Part shown: in pieces, positions 17,650-26,134 of the stretch | How the letters are laid out: the number at the start of each line of letters is the position of its first letter | Position numbering within the stretch: position 1 is the first letter of the stretch | NCBI GenBank assembly: GCA_016929335.1 | Contig: JAFGIY010000130.1 | Location: forward strand, 52,720 to 116,719 | Direction of reading: 5' to 3' | DNA from: Acidobacteriota bacterium | GTDB taxonomy: Bacteria; Acidobacteriota; UBA6911 | DNA length: 64,000 bases | The notes under the pieces: generated by a model | What the model saw: only the letters and a program-made list of their open reading frames with translations | Database searches by the model: none | What the model was told of the DNA's origin: nothing | Made by a program: the position numbers and the translations under genes

Positions 17650-17845
17650 TGAATGTTTTCTCCTAGGAAAAAGTAATGTACCTGCACTATCGGGGGATCG
17701 CAATAGAATATTCCGGCAGCAGTTTCGGGGTTTCGCTCCATGGGACGAAGGATGCACCCTTGGAACTCTGGTCGGTAGTTGGTCCGCTTTATATACTCCG
17801 GAGAATCCGCAGGAAGACTTTTCAGATTGCCTGCACTGCCGGCTC

Positions 17846-19096
17846 TTATCTCACCTTGATTCTCCAGGTGGCGATGATGCCGATGATGCAGATTGGAATC
17901 ATCCAATATCCTGCCGAAGCCCATCCCTGCACTTCCTGAATCCGGCTAAACAGCGTAGGCCCGATATACATCCCTATATTCTGGCCCAGAGCCGCTACCG
18001 ACATGCCGATTCCAATCAGTTGAGGCTTTGTGGCCACTTCAGGAACCGACGCCAGAAGAACGGGAGCAATGGGACCGCCGACGATTCCAAATATCAGCAT
18101 ATAGGCCGGAATCATCCATCCCGTAACAGAAAACGGCAGGACGAACGTCAAAGTCATAAGGATGTAAGAAATGAGAACTATGGCTTTGCGCTTCCCTATC
18201 CGGTCGGATATATAACCGCCGCCCGGTCCGGAGAAGATGGAAGCCAGCATAATGAACGCGGTGACAAAAGATGCGTTCATGAGAGCGCCATTTTCGTATG
18301 TCAGGAAATAACCGCGTTCCACTTCGAGAAATGCGGGGAGAAAGGAGCAGAGGGCCATTACAACCAGGTTGTAACACCCGAAGGCAATGCTTATCATCCA
18401 AAAGCTGCTGTTGGCCATGCCTTTCAGCAGACTGGGAGATTCCTCAGGTGCCGCACCCGCCGGCGCCGGCGCGGGAGCTTCATACATTTCATCTTTTCGA
18501 GGCATGCGAAACAGCACCGCAAACAGGACAAAAGCCAATGCCGAAAAACCGGCTCCAGCCCACCATACAGAACGCCAGCCGTAAGAAACCGCCATGGATG
18601 GCGCAAGAAATAATGTCACGATGTTTCCAATCCCGACACTGCTTGCCCATAAACCTGTCGGAAGGGCGCGCCTTTGTGCCGGAAACCATAAGCTTATGGC
18701 TAATGGCGCCGCCACCATTATCAGCCCCATTCCCACCCCTTCGATAAATCGGCCTATAAACAGCATTCGCGCTGTTTCGGCGATTGCGCCCAGAGTGGAA
18801 CCGATTGCTACGGAACCGACCGCAACCAGACCAGTCAATCTGATTCCGAACCTCTTCAGGATATAGCCTGCCGGAATCGCAAGAACAAACCCCATAATGG
18901 AAAAAATAGACATCAAATCGCCCGATTTGCTCATGCTCAGATTGAATGCCTTCTGTATCGTGGTCATCACGGGCGGCAATTTGAATAAATTCAGCGGTGC
19001 AGCCAAAGTGGCCATGTATAAAGCAAACAGGACTACCCATGCATATCCAGGCGTCTTTACGGGTTCCTTCGACATCACATCGGCTTGCTGATTCAT
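17846..19096 (-). CDS. MFS transporter
   Basis: A 416-residue major facilitator with about 12 membrane helices. SIMGFVLAIPAGYILKRFGIRL and GPGGGYISDRIGKRKAIV are the two cytoplasmic loop-2-3 type motifs (G-x3-D-R-x-G-x-R/K). The PAPAPAGAAPEE stretch is the central loop between the six-helix halves. The start has GGAGG at 8 nt. It resembles the nitrate/cyanate (NarK/CynX) branch in general layout, but the substrate cannot be read. It sits upstream of korD on the same strand, so it could feed or drain a 2-oxoacid, which is pure context inference. Confidence 0.85.
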   Translation of the reverse strand: MNQQADVMSKEPVKTPGYAWVVLFALYMATLAAPLNLFKLPPVMTTIQKAFNLSMSKSGDLMSIFSIMGFVLAIPAGYILKRFGIRLTGLVAVGSVAIGSTLGAIAETARMLFIGRFIEGVGMGLIMVAAPLAISLWFPAQRRALPTGLWASSVGIGNIVTLFLAPSMAVSYGWRSVWWAGAGFSALAFVLFAVLFRMPRKDEMYEAPAPAPAGAAPEESPSLLKGMANSSFWMISIAFGCYNLVVMALCSFLPAFLEVERGYFLTYENGALMNASFVTAFIMLASIFSGPGGGYISDRIGKRKAIVLISYILMTLTFVLPFSVTGWMIPAYMLIFGIVGGPIAPVLLASVPEVATKPQLIGIGMSVAALGQNIGMYIGPTLFSRIQEVQGWASAGYWMIPICIIGIIATWRIKVR

Positions 19097-19433
19097 CAGG
19101 CTTTCCTCCAGGTTGCGGATTTTGAGCGTCGGCTGCCCCTATACGGCGCTCTCGGGATTCTGAGGACGGCAAATAGAAGTTGCCGCTTTGGCTCTGATCG
19201 CTCCCTGCGCCTCCTGAGGCTGCAGATCAAGGGCAAAACTTGAACCAAGTTGTTTATGCTATGCTCGCGCTGCATTTTACATCCAAAGGGTTTTGCCGGG
19301 TACATATTCTTGAAACACGACCACCCTGTTTCATGATGCTTGGACCGGCCGGTTCATTTCAGTGGACAAGCCGGGAGCTGTTGCAGTAGAAAGCACGCAA
19401 ATAATCAAACGTCATAGCGGCGATGGAGAATTT

Positions 19434-20978
19434 ATGTCAGGAGAAAGAAGGTATCGCTGGGCACAGTGGGGTGATCTGAACGCATTCTTCGGCCTCATGC
19501 TCGACAACGTTACAAACCTTGTGATGCTTACCGGTATTCTCGTGGGAGTGTTCGGGTATCCGGCAGACAAAGTCTTCAGCCTCATGATACCCGGAACGGC
19601 TTTGGGCGTGCTCTTCGGCGATGCGGTATATACATGGCTTGCCTTCCGCCTGGCGAAACGCACTGGAAGTACCGACGTTACGGCCATGCCGCTGGGGCTC
19701 GATACTCCCTCGACGGTAGGAATCGCCACGGCTGTGCTTGGGCCGGTCTACCTTGAAACCAGGGACCCGGTACTTACCTGGCAGGTGGGGATGGCCACGC
19801 TCTTCATCATCGGGATTTTTAAAATAATCCTGTCCTTCTTCGGCGACTGGGTGCGCCGTCATATCCCGCAGGCGGGTCTCCTGGGATCGCTTGCCGGCAT
19901 CGGAATCACGTTGCTTGCGTTTTTCCCTCTTATGAAAATATTTTCTGCCCCCGTCGCCGGGATTGTTTCTCTGGGAATTGTTGTCTATGCGTTGATTGCC
20001 CGCAGGCGTCTGCTGTTCGGCCTTCCCGGAGCATTTCTTGCGGTGGCCGCCGGATGCCTGATCTACTACATCATCGGCGGCTTTCAGCTGTTTGGAGCTC
20101 GTATCGATGCACCGGCTTTGAATTTCTATCCCGCCGTTCCTCTCCCCACGGTTGATTTCATCTTCGGATTCGGTAAGGCAATATCCTATTTGCCGATTGC
20201 GTTCCCCTTTGCTCTGATCACAATTATCGGCGGGATCAATAATACAGAAAGTGCGCGTGTCGCTGGCGATGCATACCGGACGCGCGATATCCTGCTTACA
20301 GAAGCGGTCGCCACGCTTGTTGCCGCTCTATTCGGCGGCGTCGCGCAGTCTACGCCGTATATCGGCCACCCCGCATACAAGGCCATGGGAGGCCGGGCAG
20401 CATATACCCTTGCAACCGGACTTTTTATCGGGATTGGTGGAGCACTCGGAGCGTTGTCGTTTGTGATCCAGGCTGTTCCGGAAGCGGTGATCACACCCAT
20501 TCTTATATTCGTGGGAATCGCCATCGTTTCACAAGCGTTTGTCGAATCGCCGCAGAGGCATGCTCCGGCTGTCGCATTTGCCATAATCCCGGTGGTCGCC
20601 TATCTCGTATTCACCTACGCCGACAGCCTCATCGGCAAACTCGATCCGGGCATCGCGATCCCGAAATCAATTACCGACCAACAGGACCTCCTCCGCGCAG
20701 CCGGCGGCGGATTCATTCTGACTGCAATGCTGTGGGGCGGTTTTCTTGCCGACCTTATTGACGGCACACTCCGGCGGGCTGCGGTCTTTATGATCCTCTG
20801 CGCGGTCTTTACACTCTTCGGCTTTATCCACTCGGTCTCCCCGACCGGCGGCATATACCTGCCATGGAAATCAGGAACCAGTCTTGCGTTCCAGATTGCG
20901 CTTGGATATGCCTTTGTTGGAGCGGGACTGCTGATCTGTTCCCGCACCTGCGGCAGCCGGCATAAGCAGATGGAATAA
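19434..20978 (+). CDS. NCS2-type (xanthine/uracil/AzgA-like) permease
   Basis: A 514-residue polytopic membrane protein. It resembles nucleobase permeases of the NCS2/AzgA type: an early GLMLDNVTNLVMLTGIL helix, a Gly-rich TAMPLGLDTPSTVGIATA re-entrant region, a central GGINNTESARVAGD motif, and VATLVAALFGGVAQSTPYIGHPAYKAMGGRA, the paired NAT-like loop. I start at ATG 19434 with GGAG at 5 nt; a GTG at 19362 would add 24 poorly hydrophobic residues. It diverges from the MFS gene. Nucleobases are the expected substrate for the family, but some members carry other anions. Confidence 0.8.
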   Translation: MSGERRYRWAQWGDLNAFFGLMLDNVTNLVMLTGILVGVFGYPADKVFSLMIPGTALGVLFGDAVYTWLAFRLAKRTGSTDVTAMPLGLDTPSTVGIATAVLGPVYLETRDPVLTWQVGMATLFIIGIFKIILSFFGDWVRRHIPQAGLLGSLAGIGITLLAFFPLMKIFSAPVAGIVSLGIVVYALIARRRLLFGLPGAFLAVAAGCLIYYIIGGFQLFGARIDAPALNFYPAVPLPTVDFIFGFGKAISYLPIAFPFALITIIGGINNTESARVAGDAYRTRDILLTEAVATLVAALFGGVAQSTPYIGHPAYKAMGGRAAYTLATGLFIGIGGALGALSFVIQAVPEAVITPILIFVGIAIVSQAFVESPQRHAPAVAFAIIPVVAYLVFTYADSLIGKLDPGIAIPKSITDQQDLLRAAGGGFILTAMLWGGFLADLIDGTLRRAAVFMILCAVFTLFGFIHSVSPTGGIYLPWKSGTSLAFQIALGYAFVGAGLLICSRTCGSRHKQME

Positions 20979-21399
20979 ATAATCCGCCGACGGATGGATT
21001 TATTGGAGCGTCATGGGATCGCGCGCTGTCAGTCTTCAGGTATCAGCCGTCAGCTTTGCTGCCCATTATGATTGGTTTCTGTGAAATCTTTGCCGCCGAA
21101 TCAACGGATAGTTGCGTTCCCAGACAAAACGATTTGCAGGATCCAGTCGGATTTTGGTTAAGAAAGCTAAGGGCATAGTATCTGCCTTTTTCAGCGAAAC
21201 ATTCTTCAAAGACAGGAAGTATTAACAATCGAGGTGTTCGGTGGTCGGATGTGACGCAACAAGTCCGATCAAAGGGTTGGAATTTTGCGCCGACCCGGCG
21301 GTTCAATTGCTGAACCGCTATCGGCACGTGAGATGATTTTATAATTGAATGGATTTCTTGCTCTAATAATCAAGTTGATACTTCTGTTCTAAGCTGTTT
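20979..21399. other. 421-nt gap with a heptamer array
   Basis: No credible gene is visible. Positions 21025-21059 read, on the minus strand, as seven-base units (GCTGACG, GCTGATA, CCTGAAG, ACTGACA), the same class as the array at 50259. A TATAAT-like hexamer at 21340 precedes the next gene but has no matching -35. Confidence 0.6.
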
Positions 21400-22674
21400 A
21401 TGGCCCTGAAAAAAACTGAAGCTACGAGGCCCGCTCGTGTACCCATTACCTATCTGGCCGTCTCGCGGCCATGGCTCATTACGCTGGTTGCCATTCTGAT
21501 TGTTCCCTGGATCGGCGTTGCCGCATACTTTCTCAAGCCGGTAAACCGACCCGACCTTAATGTCGGAAATTCAGACGCCCCCGCTACGGCAATGCGTGCC
21601 GGCAAGTGGGGCGAAATGACGCTGGTTCCCATTGTCATCTCGCCTCCCATGGAACTCGTCTTCACCGATTGGGGATTTTTTCGCCGGCCCACCTGGTTCT
21701 TCCCGCGCATGAACGCCGGCATGGTCTCACCGATACTGCAATCGGCGGGAATATCGGCAGCTGACGCTGCACGGCTGCGAGCCGAGGCGCGACCGGAGCC
21801 GCGAATTGCGGGCGTCGTCCTGGAACCGGATCCGGCCTGGGTGCGGGGGCTCACGCCGGAAATCCGCGCTCGCATTTATCACATGCTCGCCAAAAGCAGG
21901 CTGAATGTCGATCAGACGATTGCTTTCCGGTACCGCGGTTCGCGTCCGGAAGAATGGCTCGGCTCAAGCCTCATTTCGCAGCAAACGCGGCAGCTTGTCG
22001 AGCCGCTCATCTACCGGGATGGCAGCTACATGTTGTTTTCCGATTTTGAGCTTATTCGGCGGGAGATCGGCAGCGAAGAAGAAGTGCGCCGGCTCGGCAA
22101 AGTCCTTTTTCGACAGTCGACTGTGATTGCGCGCCTGTCGGTCGATAACACGACAGACCTGGACACGCTGGTTGAATACTGGGGCCGCGGCGGTCGCCGC
22201 ACCGAAATACGGCCGCTGCTCGAATCCGTTGCAGGAGGCGGCACCGACCATTACATTGACGTGATACACCTGCTGCCGCCATTTGCGCGGGACCATCTTT
22301 ATTGTTTCCCGAAATTGTCGGCTGGTGATATAGACAGGCCAACGGTGATTAACTGCCTGTGGACATCACTCAACTTCTTCCTTCCTCATCCCGATGACCG
22401 TTACCTGAACGACGACGTCGCGCTTAAGGCACTCAAAGAGGATTACTTTGTCGTTGAAGCCGATTTCGAACTCGGCGACATCGTGGCATTCCTCGATGAG
22501 GAGGGCAACATCTTCCATGCCGCCGTGTACATCGCGGACGACCTCGTTTTCAGCAAGAACGGGATCTCAGCAATGGCGCCCTGGACGCTCATGACAATTG
22601 ATGACGTCAAGGGCTACTACCGATGGCGCTCGGAGAATCCTCGGCTGATCACCCACCGCAGAAAAGATCTCTGA
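21400..22674 (+). CDS. Membrane-anchored protein with NlpC/P60-like C-terminal domain
   Basis: A 424-residue protein with one membrane helix near residues 25-45 and a large external part. The last 110 residues look like an NlpC/P60-type papain fold: Cys319 in VINCLWTSLNFF begins a helix, then ELGDIVAFLDEEG (359-370), then His373 in IFHAAVYIADDLVFSKNG, the Cys-His order and the GD-hydrophobic strand of that family. This suggests an envelope peptidase or amidase, by inference. Residues 60-300 are not recognised. Third codon positions look richer in G and C than in neighbouring genes, so transfer is possible. Monocistronic with no clear Shine-Dalgarno. Confidence 0.65.
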   Translation: MALKKTEATRPARVPITYLAVSRPWLITLVAILIVPWIGVAAYFLKPVNRPDLNVGNSDAPATAMRAGKWGEMTLVPIVISPPMELVFTDWGFFRRPTWFFPRMNAGMVSPILQSAGISAADAARLRAEARPEPRIAGVVLEPDPAWVRGLTPEIRARIYHMLAKSRLNVDQTIAFRYRGSRPEEWLGSSLISQQTRQLVEPLIYRDGSYMLFSDFELIRREIGSEEEVRRLGKVLFRQSTVIARLSVDNTTDLDTLVEYWGRGGRRTEIRPLLESVAGGGTDHYIDVIHLLPPFARDHLYCFPKLSAGDIDRPTVINCLWTSLNFFLPHPDDRYLNDDVALKALKEDYFVVEADFELGDIVAFLDEEGNIFHAAVYIADDLVFSKNGISAMAPWTLMTIDDVKGYYRWRSENPRLITHRRKDL

Positions 22675-22770
22675 AGCATGTGGAGAATTTACTAGTACAG
22701 TGCATCATGGATCCCTTGACATTTGATCTTTACGATCCAATTTCCTCCAAAGGTCTCAACTACAAGCAGC

Positions 22771-22862
22771 CACGGATTTCAAGGATTATAAAGAAAGGTT
22801 GCATGGGCGGGCCTTTGGCCGCGCATTTTCTAATCTGTTAAATCCGTGCAATCCGTGGCGTT
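22771..22862. repeat. CCACGGATT intergenic inverted repeat
   Basis: CCACGGATTTCAAGGATT on the left is answered by AATCCGTGCAATCCGTGG on the right about 55 nt later, followed by a T-run. It lies between the NlpC/P60-like gene and the response regulator gene. Short related words (CACGAATGAACACGAAT) recur near 42658 and 62781. Confidence 0.7.
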
Positions 22863-22902
22863 TTTTTCCTGATGAATATAAAGATCTGTTGGACGCACTG
22901 CA

Positions 22903-23553
22903 CTAGATGTAATTCTTGCGGAGGGCGTATTGCACAAGCTCGGCCGTTTTGCGGATATTGAGTTTGCTCATAATATTGGCGCGATGACGCTCGACAGTGC
23001 GCACGCTGATAAAGAGAAGATCGCCGATTTCTTTGTTGGATTTGCCCTCGGCAATCAGCTTGAGGATTTCTCTCTGCCGGACAGTCAGTGTTTCAGTGGA
23101 GCGGAAATCATCTTCTCCGCGCCGCATCCGGGCCCAGTTCTGCATCGACTGGTCGGCCAGGCCGGGGGAAATATATATTTTGCCGCTCTGAATATGCTCT
23201 ATCGCAGAGAAAAGCTCCTTTTCAGCGTCATCTTTCAATAAATACCCATTCGCGCCCGCAGAGATTGCCTGGTAGAGATATTCCTCTTCCTTGTGCATTG
23301 TAAGCATGAGTACCCTGGCATTCGGGCGGATATGACGGATTTCGGGAATCGCCTCGATTCCGCGAAGATTCGGCATCGACAGATCGAGGATAATCAGATC
23401 CGGATTCACTTTATTGAGCAGGCTTAAAAGCTCCAGGCCATCGCCGACTTCGCCGGCTATTTCAAGATTATCCCGCTCCTCGAGGATGCGTCTCAATCCG
23501 TGCCGCATCAACACATGATCGTCTGCCAGGATTATGCTGTAGGGATTGTCCAT
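22903..23553 (-). CDS. NarL/FixJ-type response regulator (orphan)
   Basis: A 216-residue two-domain regulator. The receiver has acidic Asp11-Asp12, phosphoacceptor Asp57 (LIILDLSMPN), Thr in VLMLTMHK and Lys in YLLKDD. The C-terminal LuxR-type helix-turn-helix is LTVRQREILKLIAEGKSNKEI followed by SVRTVERHRANIMSKL. No sensor kinase gene lies beside it, so its partner is elsewhere. It is divergent from the phosphate transporter gene, which it might regulate, but no operator was identified in the gap. Confidence 0.93.
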   Translation of the reverse strand: MDNPYSIILADDHVLMRHGLRRILEERDNLEIAGEVGDGLELLSLLNKVNPDLIILDLSMPNLRGIEAIPEIRHIRPNARVLMLTMHKEEEYLYQAISAGANGYLLKDDAEKELFSAIEHIQSGKIYISPGLADQSMQNWARMRRGEDDFRSTETLTVRQREILKLIAEGKSNKEIGDLLFISVRTVERHRANIMSKLNIRKTAELVQYALRKNYI

Positions 23554-23812
23554 TCAGTCACCAGTCCAAAAACAGGAAGACTTGCCATGTTGTTGTTATT
23601 TCAAGCTTTATCAGGTACGAAATCCCGCTGCATCAACTACAATCCCACCAAAATCAGCGGTTGTCAACCTTTGATGCACCTTCGACAGAAAATGCCCTGA
23701 TCCGCAAACAACAGGGTGATGTTCGGCGATCATTCTGGTATAAGTACCCTTCGCATTTTGGAATGGAAGGGGATCTTGGCATCTCCTGAGTTTGTCACCG
23801 GTGGGAGCAGGA

Positions 23813-24832
23813 ATGGACAGCCAGCTAATCCTGGTATCGATCGTTATTTTAGTAGCTCTGGTATTCGATTTTCTCAATGGCTTTCATGATGCGGCCAATT
23901 CTATTGCCACCGTGGTTTCTACCAGAGTTCTCTCTCCCCGTGCTGCGGTTTTGCTGGCGGCAGTATGCAATTTTGCGGCTGCCTTTTTCCTTGAAACCAA
24001 AGTTGCAGCTACCATTGGCCAAGATATTGTCCATGCGGAATTCCTCGATCCCTATCTTGTTGCTTTCGGGCTCCTGGGCGCAATCATCTGGGATCTGATC
24101 ACCTGGTGGTTCGGACTGCCCACAAGCTCATCGCATGCTCTGGTCGGCGGTTTTGCAGGCGCCGCGGTAGCCAAGGCAGGGTGGATTGCGCTGAAGCCTC
24201 AGGGATTTATTAAGGTTGTACCCTATATTGTCATAGCTCCCCTGGTCGGACTCGTATTAGGCCGGTTGATGATGATGCTGGTGTACTACATTTTTAGAAA
24301 CTCCACTCCGCGCAAGGTCGACCATTTTTTCCGCAGGGGCCAGCTTGTTTCCGCATCAATTTTCAGCTTCAGCCATGGAATGAACGACGCGCAAAAAACC
24401 ATGGGAATTATCCTGGCTCTGCTTATCTCCGCAAATTACTATCCTGCAGCCACCGAAGGCGCCAGAGCACATGTTCCTCTTTGGGTAATCCTTTCATGCC
24501 ACGCGGCTATAGCTTTGGGCACCTATTTCGGTGGATGGCGGATTGTGAGAACGCTGGGAATGCGGCTCACCAAATTGCACCCCGTAGGCGGATTTTGCGC
24601 GGAGACCGGCGGTGGAGTAACCATCGTGTTTCTGTCACTATTGGGAATTCCGCTAAGCACCACACACACAATCACCGGAGCGATTGTGGGAGCCGGGTCC
24701 ATACAAAGAATGTCGGCGGTGCGATGGGGCATCGCCCGAAACATAGTCTGGGCATGGATTCTTACCATTCCATGCTCGGCGATATTCGGAGCGTTGTTCG
24801 AATTCTTTATCCGCCCGTTTCTCCCGAAGTAA
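23813..24832 (+). CDS. pit: Pit-family inorganic phosphate transporter
   Basis: A 339-residue inner-membrane transporter of the PiT family. Both inverted signature repeats are present: DFLNGFHDAANSIATVV near the N-terminus and SFSHGMNDAQKTMGII in the middle, plus GLPTSSSHALVGG and GIPLSTTHTITGAIVGAG. The start is the ATG with a GGAG-like site at 6 nt; the ORF could extend 7 codons upstream. Pit imports metal-phosphate with protons. In this window it is about 6 kb from the polyphosphate cluster, a functional fit, although they are not in one operon. Confidence 0.93.
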   Translation: MDSQLILVSIVILVALVFDFLNGFHDAANSIATVVSTRVLSPRAAVLLAAVCNFAAAFFLETKVAATIGQDIVHAEFLDPYLVAFGLLGAIIWDLITWWFGLPTSSSHALVGGFAGAAVAKAGWIALKPQGFIKVVPYIVIAPLVGLVLGRLMMMLVYYIFRNSTPRKVDHFFRRGQLVSASIFSFSHGMNDAQKTMGIILALLISANYYPAATEGARAHVPLWVILSCHAAIALGTYFGGWRIVRTLGMRLTKLHPVGGFCAETGGGVTIVFLSLLGIPLSTTHTITGAIVGAGSIQRMSAVRWGIARNIVWAWILTIPCSAIFGALFEFFIRPFLPK

Positions 24833-24904
24833 ATCTCCAACCCGAAGCTCCGGCCGGCTCTTATTCCATGCTTATCGGAGAAAAGCGGTGCAGTCCGTTT
24901 GCCG

Positions 24905-26134
24905 CTATTTTGCAGTTTTGGCTGTCAGGCGGGACAGGCGATGCTGGAAACTTGCATGCCATTGCTGATATTTATGCAGAGGCATGCGGCCGGCGCGGAA
25001 CGCTTCCTGCAGTTCAACAAGCGCTTCTCGCGACAGACTCGCGGCTTTATGCGGCATGGATGCGCGGTGCTCGTAATAAATCGCTAGCTGCTCATACGCC
25101 TTCAAACCCTCTGTCGAATCGCCGAGAAGCTTTTCCCAGAGCGAATTCGAAAGCTCGTAATTACGACCGCGTTTAGCCATGAATGCCAGCTCTCTTTGAG
25201 CTGCCTGCTCGATCGGTTCAGGCAATCCTGCTGCCAGAGCTCTCTGACAAATGCGCTCCGCCGAAATATGATCGCCGCGCCGCTGCAGTATGCGTGAAAT
25301 GCCGAAGAGCTCTCCGGCGCCGCATTCGCCGTCCTCGGGATTATCAAGAACGGCACAAATGCGCAAGGCCAGCGATGCAAGTCCATAAAGATCGAGCTGA
25401 TTGTGGTTAAAGACTTCGGCCATCGCTTCAGCCGGGCTTCCCCGCAGAAAGTCAAAATACCTCTGGGGGATTGTTTCAGATGGGATATCTGATCCGCGGT
25501 CGAGCTTCAGGACACAGCGTTCCAGCCGGGTTAAGGCAACCGATTGGAGGCTTAAACGCCAGATCTGCCGGGCCGGGTGCAGCAGATCCAGATGCGCCAG
25601 CGGTTCCGGCGCCGGGCGGACACGGGCTATTTGAAAACGGGTTTGCAGAAGCGGCCAATCGAAGCTCTTGCCGTTGAAAGTAACAAGCACCCGCCTCTGA
25701 TCCAGGCGCCCTGCAACTTCAAGCAGAAGCGAGGATTCTTCTGCATAGTCACGCATGAAGTACTGCTCAACCGTCAATCCATCTTCTTCCCACCAGGCAA
25801 GGCCGACCAGAAAAGCATAGGTTCCGGTCCCTCCGGCCAGTCCCGTCGTCTCCGTGTCCAGAAACAACCATTGCCGGCTGTCAAAAACCGAGTCCGCTGA
25901 ATCTGGAGCAAGCAGCCGGAGCGCGCGGGAACTCATCACGGCAGGCGGCGATTGAGGGAAATGACGCCGGACGCGAATGTGGCAGCCAAAGCGGTTCGCA
26001 CAGCATTCGCCTCCAAGCATCTGAATCAAACGTTCGGAATTTGAAAATGCACCGGGGATAGACCGGGAAACAGGCATTCCGGATTTGGGACGCAACGCGG
26101 CCACTCGCGAAAGCCTGTCTTCAAACGTGCTCAT
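24905..26134 (-). CDS. mrfB: MrfB/YprB-type 3'-5' exonuclease
   Basis: A 409-residue DEDDh (RNase H-fold) exonuclease. Catalytic residues: Asp93 and Glu95 in LFLDTETTGLAGGTGTYAF, Asp in TFNGKSFDWPLLQTRF, and His/Asp in FNHNQLDLYGL. The C-terminal 130 residues form helical TPR-like repeats (SAERICQRALAAGL onward), as in B. subtilis MrfB. It starts 14 nt inside the end of mrfA, so the two are coupled. In Bacillus the pair repairs mitomycin-type DNA damage independently of nucleotide excision. I start at MSTFEDRL because upstream codons lie in the ATTCGAG array and mrfA. Confidence 0.85.
   Translation of the reverse strand: MSTFEDRLSRVAALRPKSGMPVSRSIPGAFSNSERLIQMLGGECCANRFGCHIRVRRHFPQSPPAVMSSRALRLLAPDSADSVFDSRQWLFLDTETTGLAGGTGTYAFLVGLAWWEEDGLTVEQYFMRDYAEESSLLLEVAGRLDQRRVLVTFNGKSFDWPLLQTRFQIARVRPAPEPLAHLDLLHPARQIWRLSLQSVALTRLERCVLKLDRGSDIPSETIPQRYFDFLRGSPAEAMAEVFNHNQLDLYGLASLALRICAVLDNPEDGECGAGELFGISRILQRRGDHISAERICQRALAAGLPEPIEQAAQRELAFMAKRGRNYELSNSLWEKLLGDSTEGLKAYEQLAIYYEHRASMPHKAASLSREALVELQEAFRAGRMPLHKYQQWHASFQHRLSRLTAKTAK

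Noticed and set aside
17516..18613. 365-codon open frame opposite korD and the MFS gene
   Set aside because: Low-complexity His/Arg composition typical of shadow frames; overlaps two well-supported genes.
21043..21327. 94-codon minus-strand frame in the gap after the permease
   Set aside because: No ribosome site or motif, and its end is made from a heptamer array.
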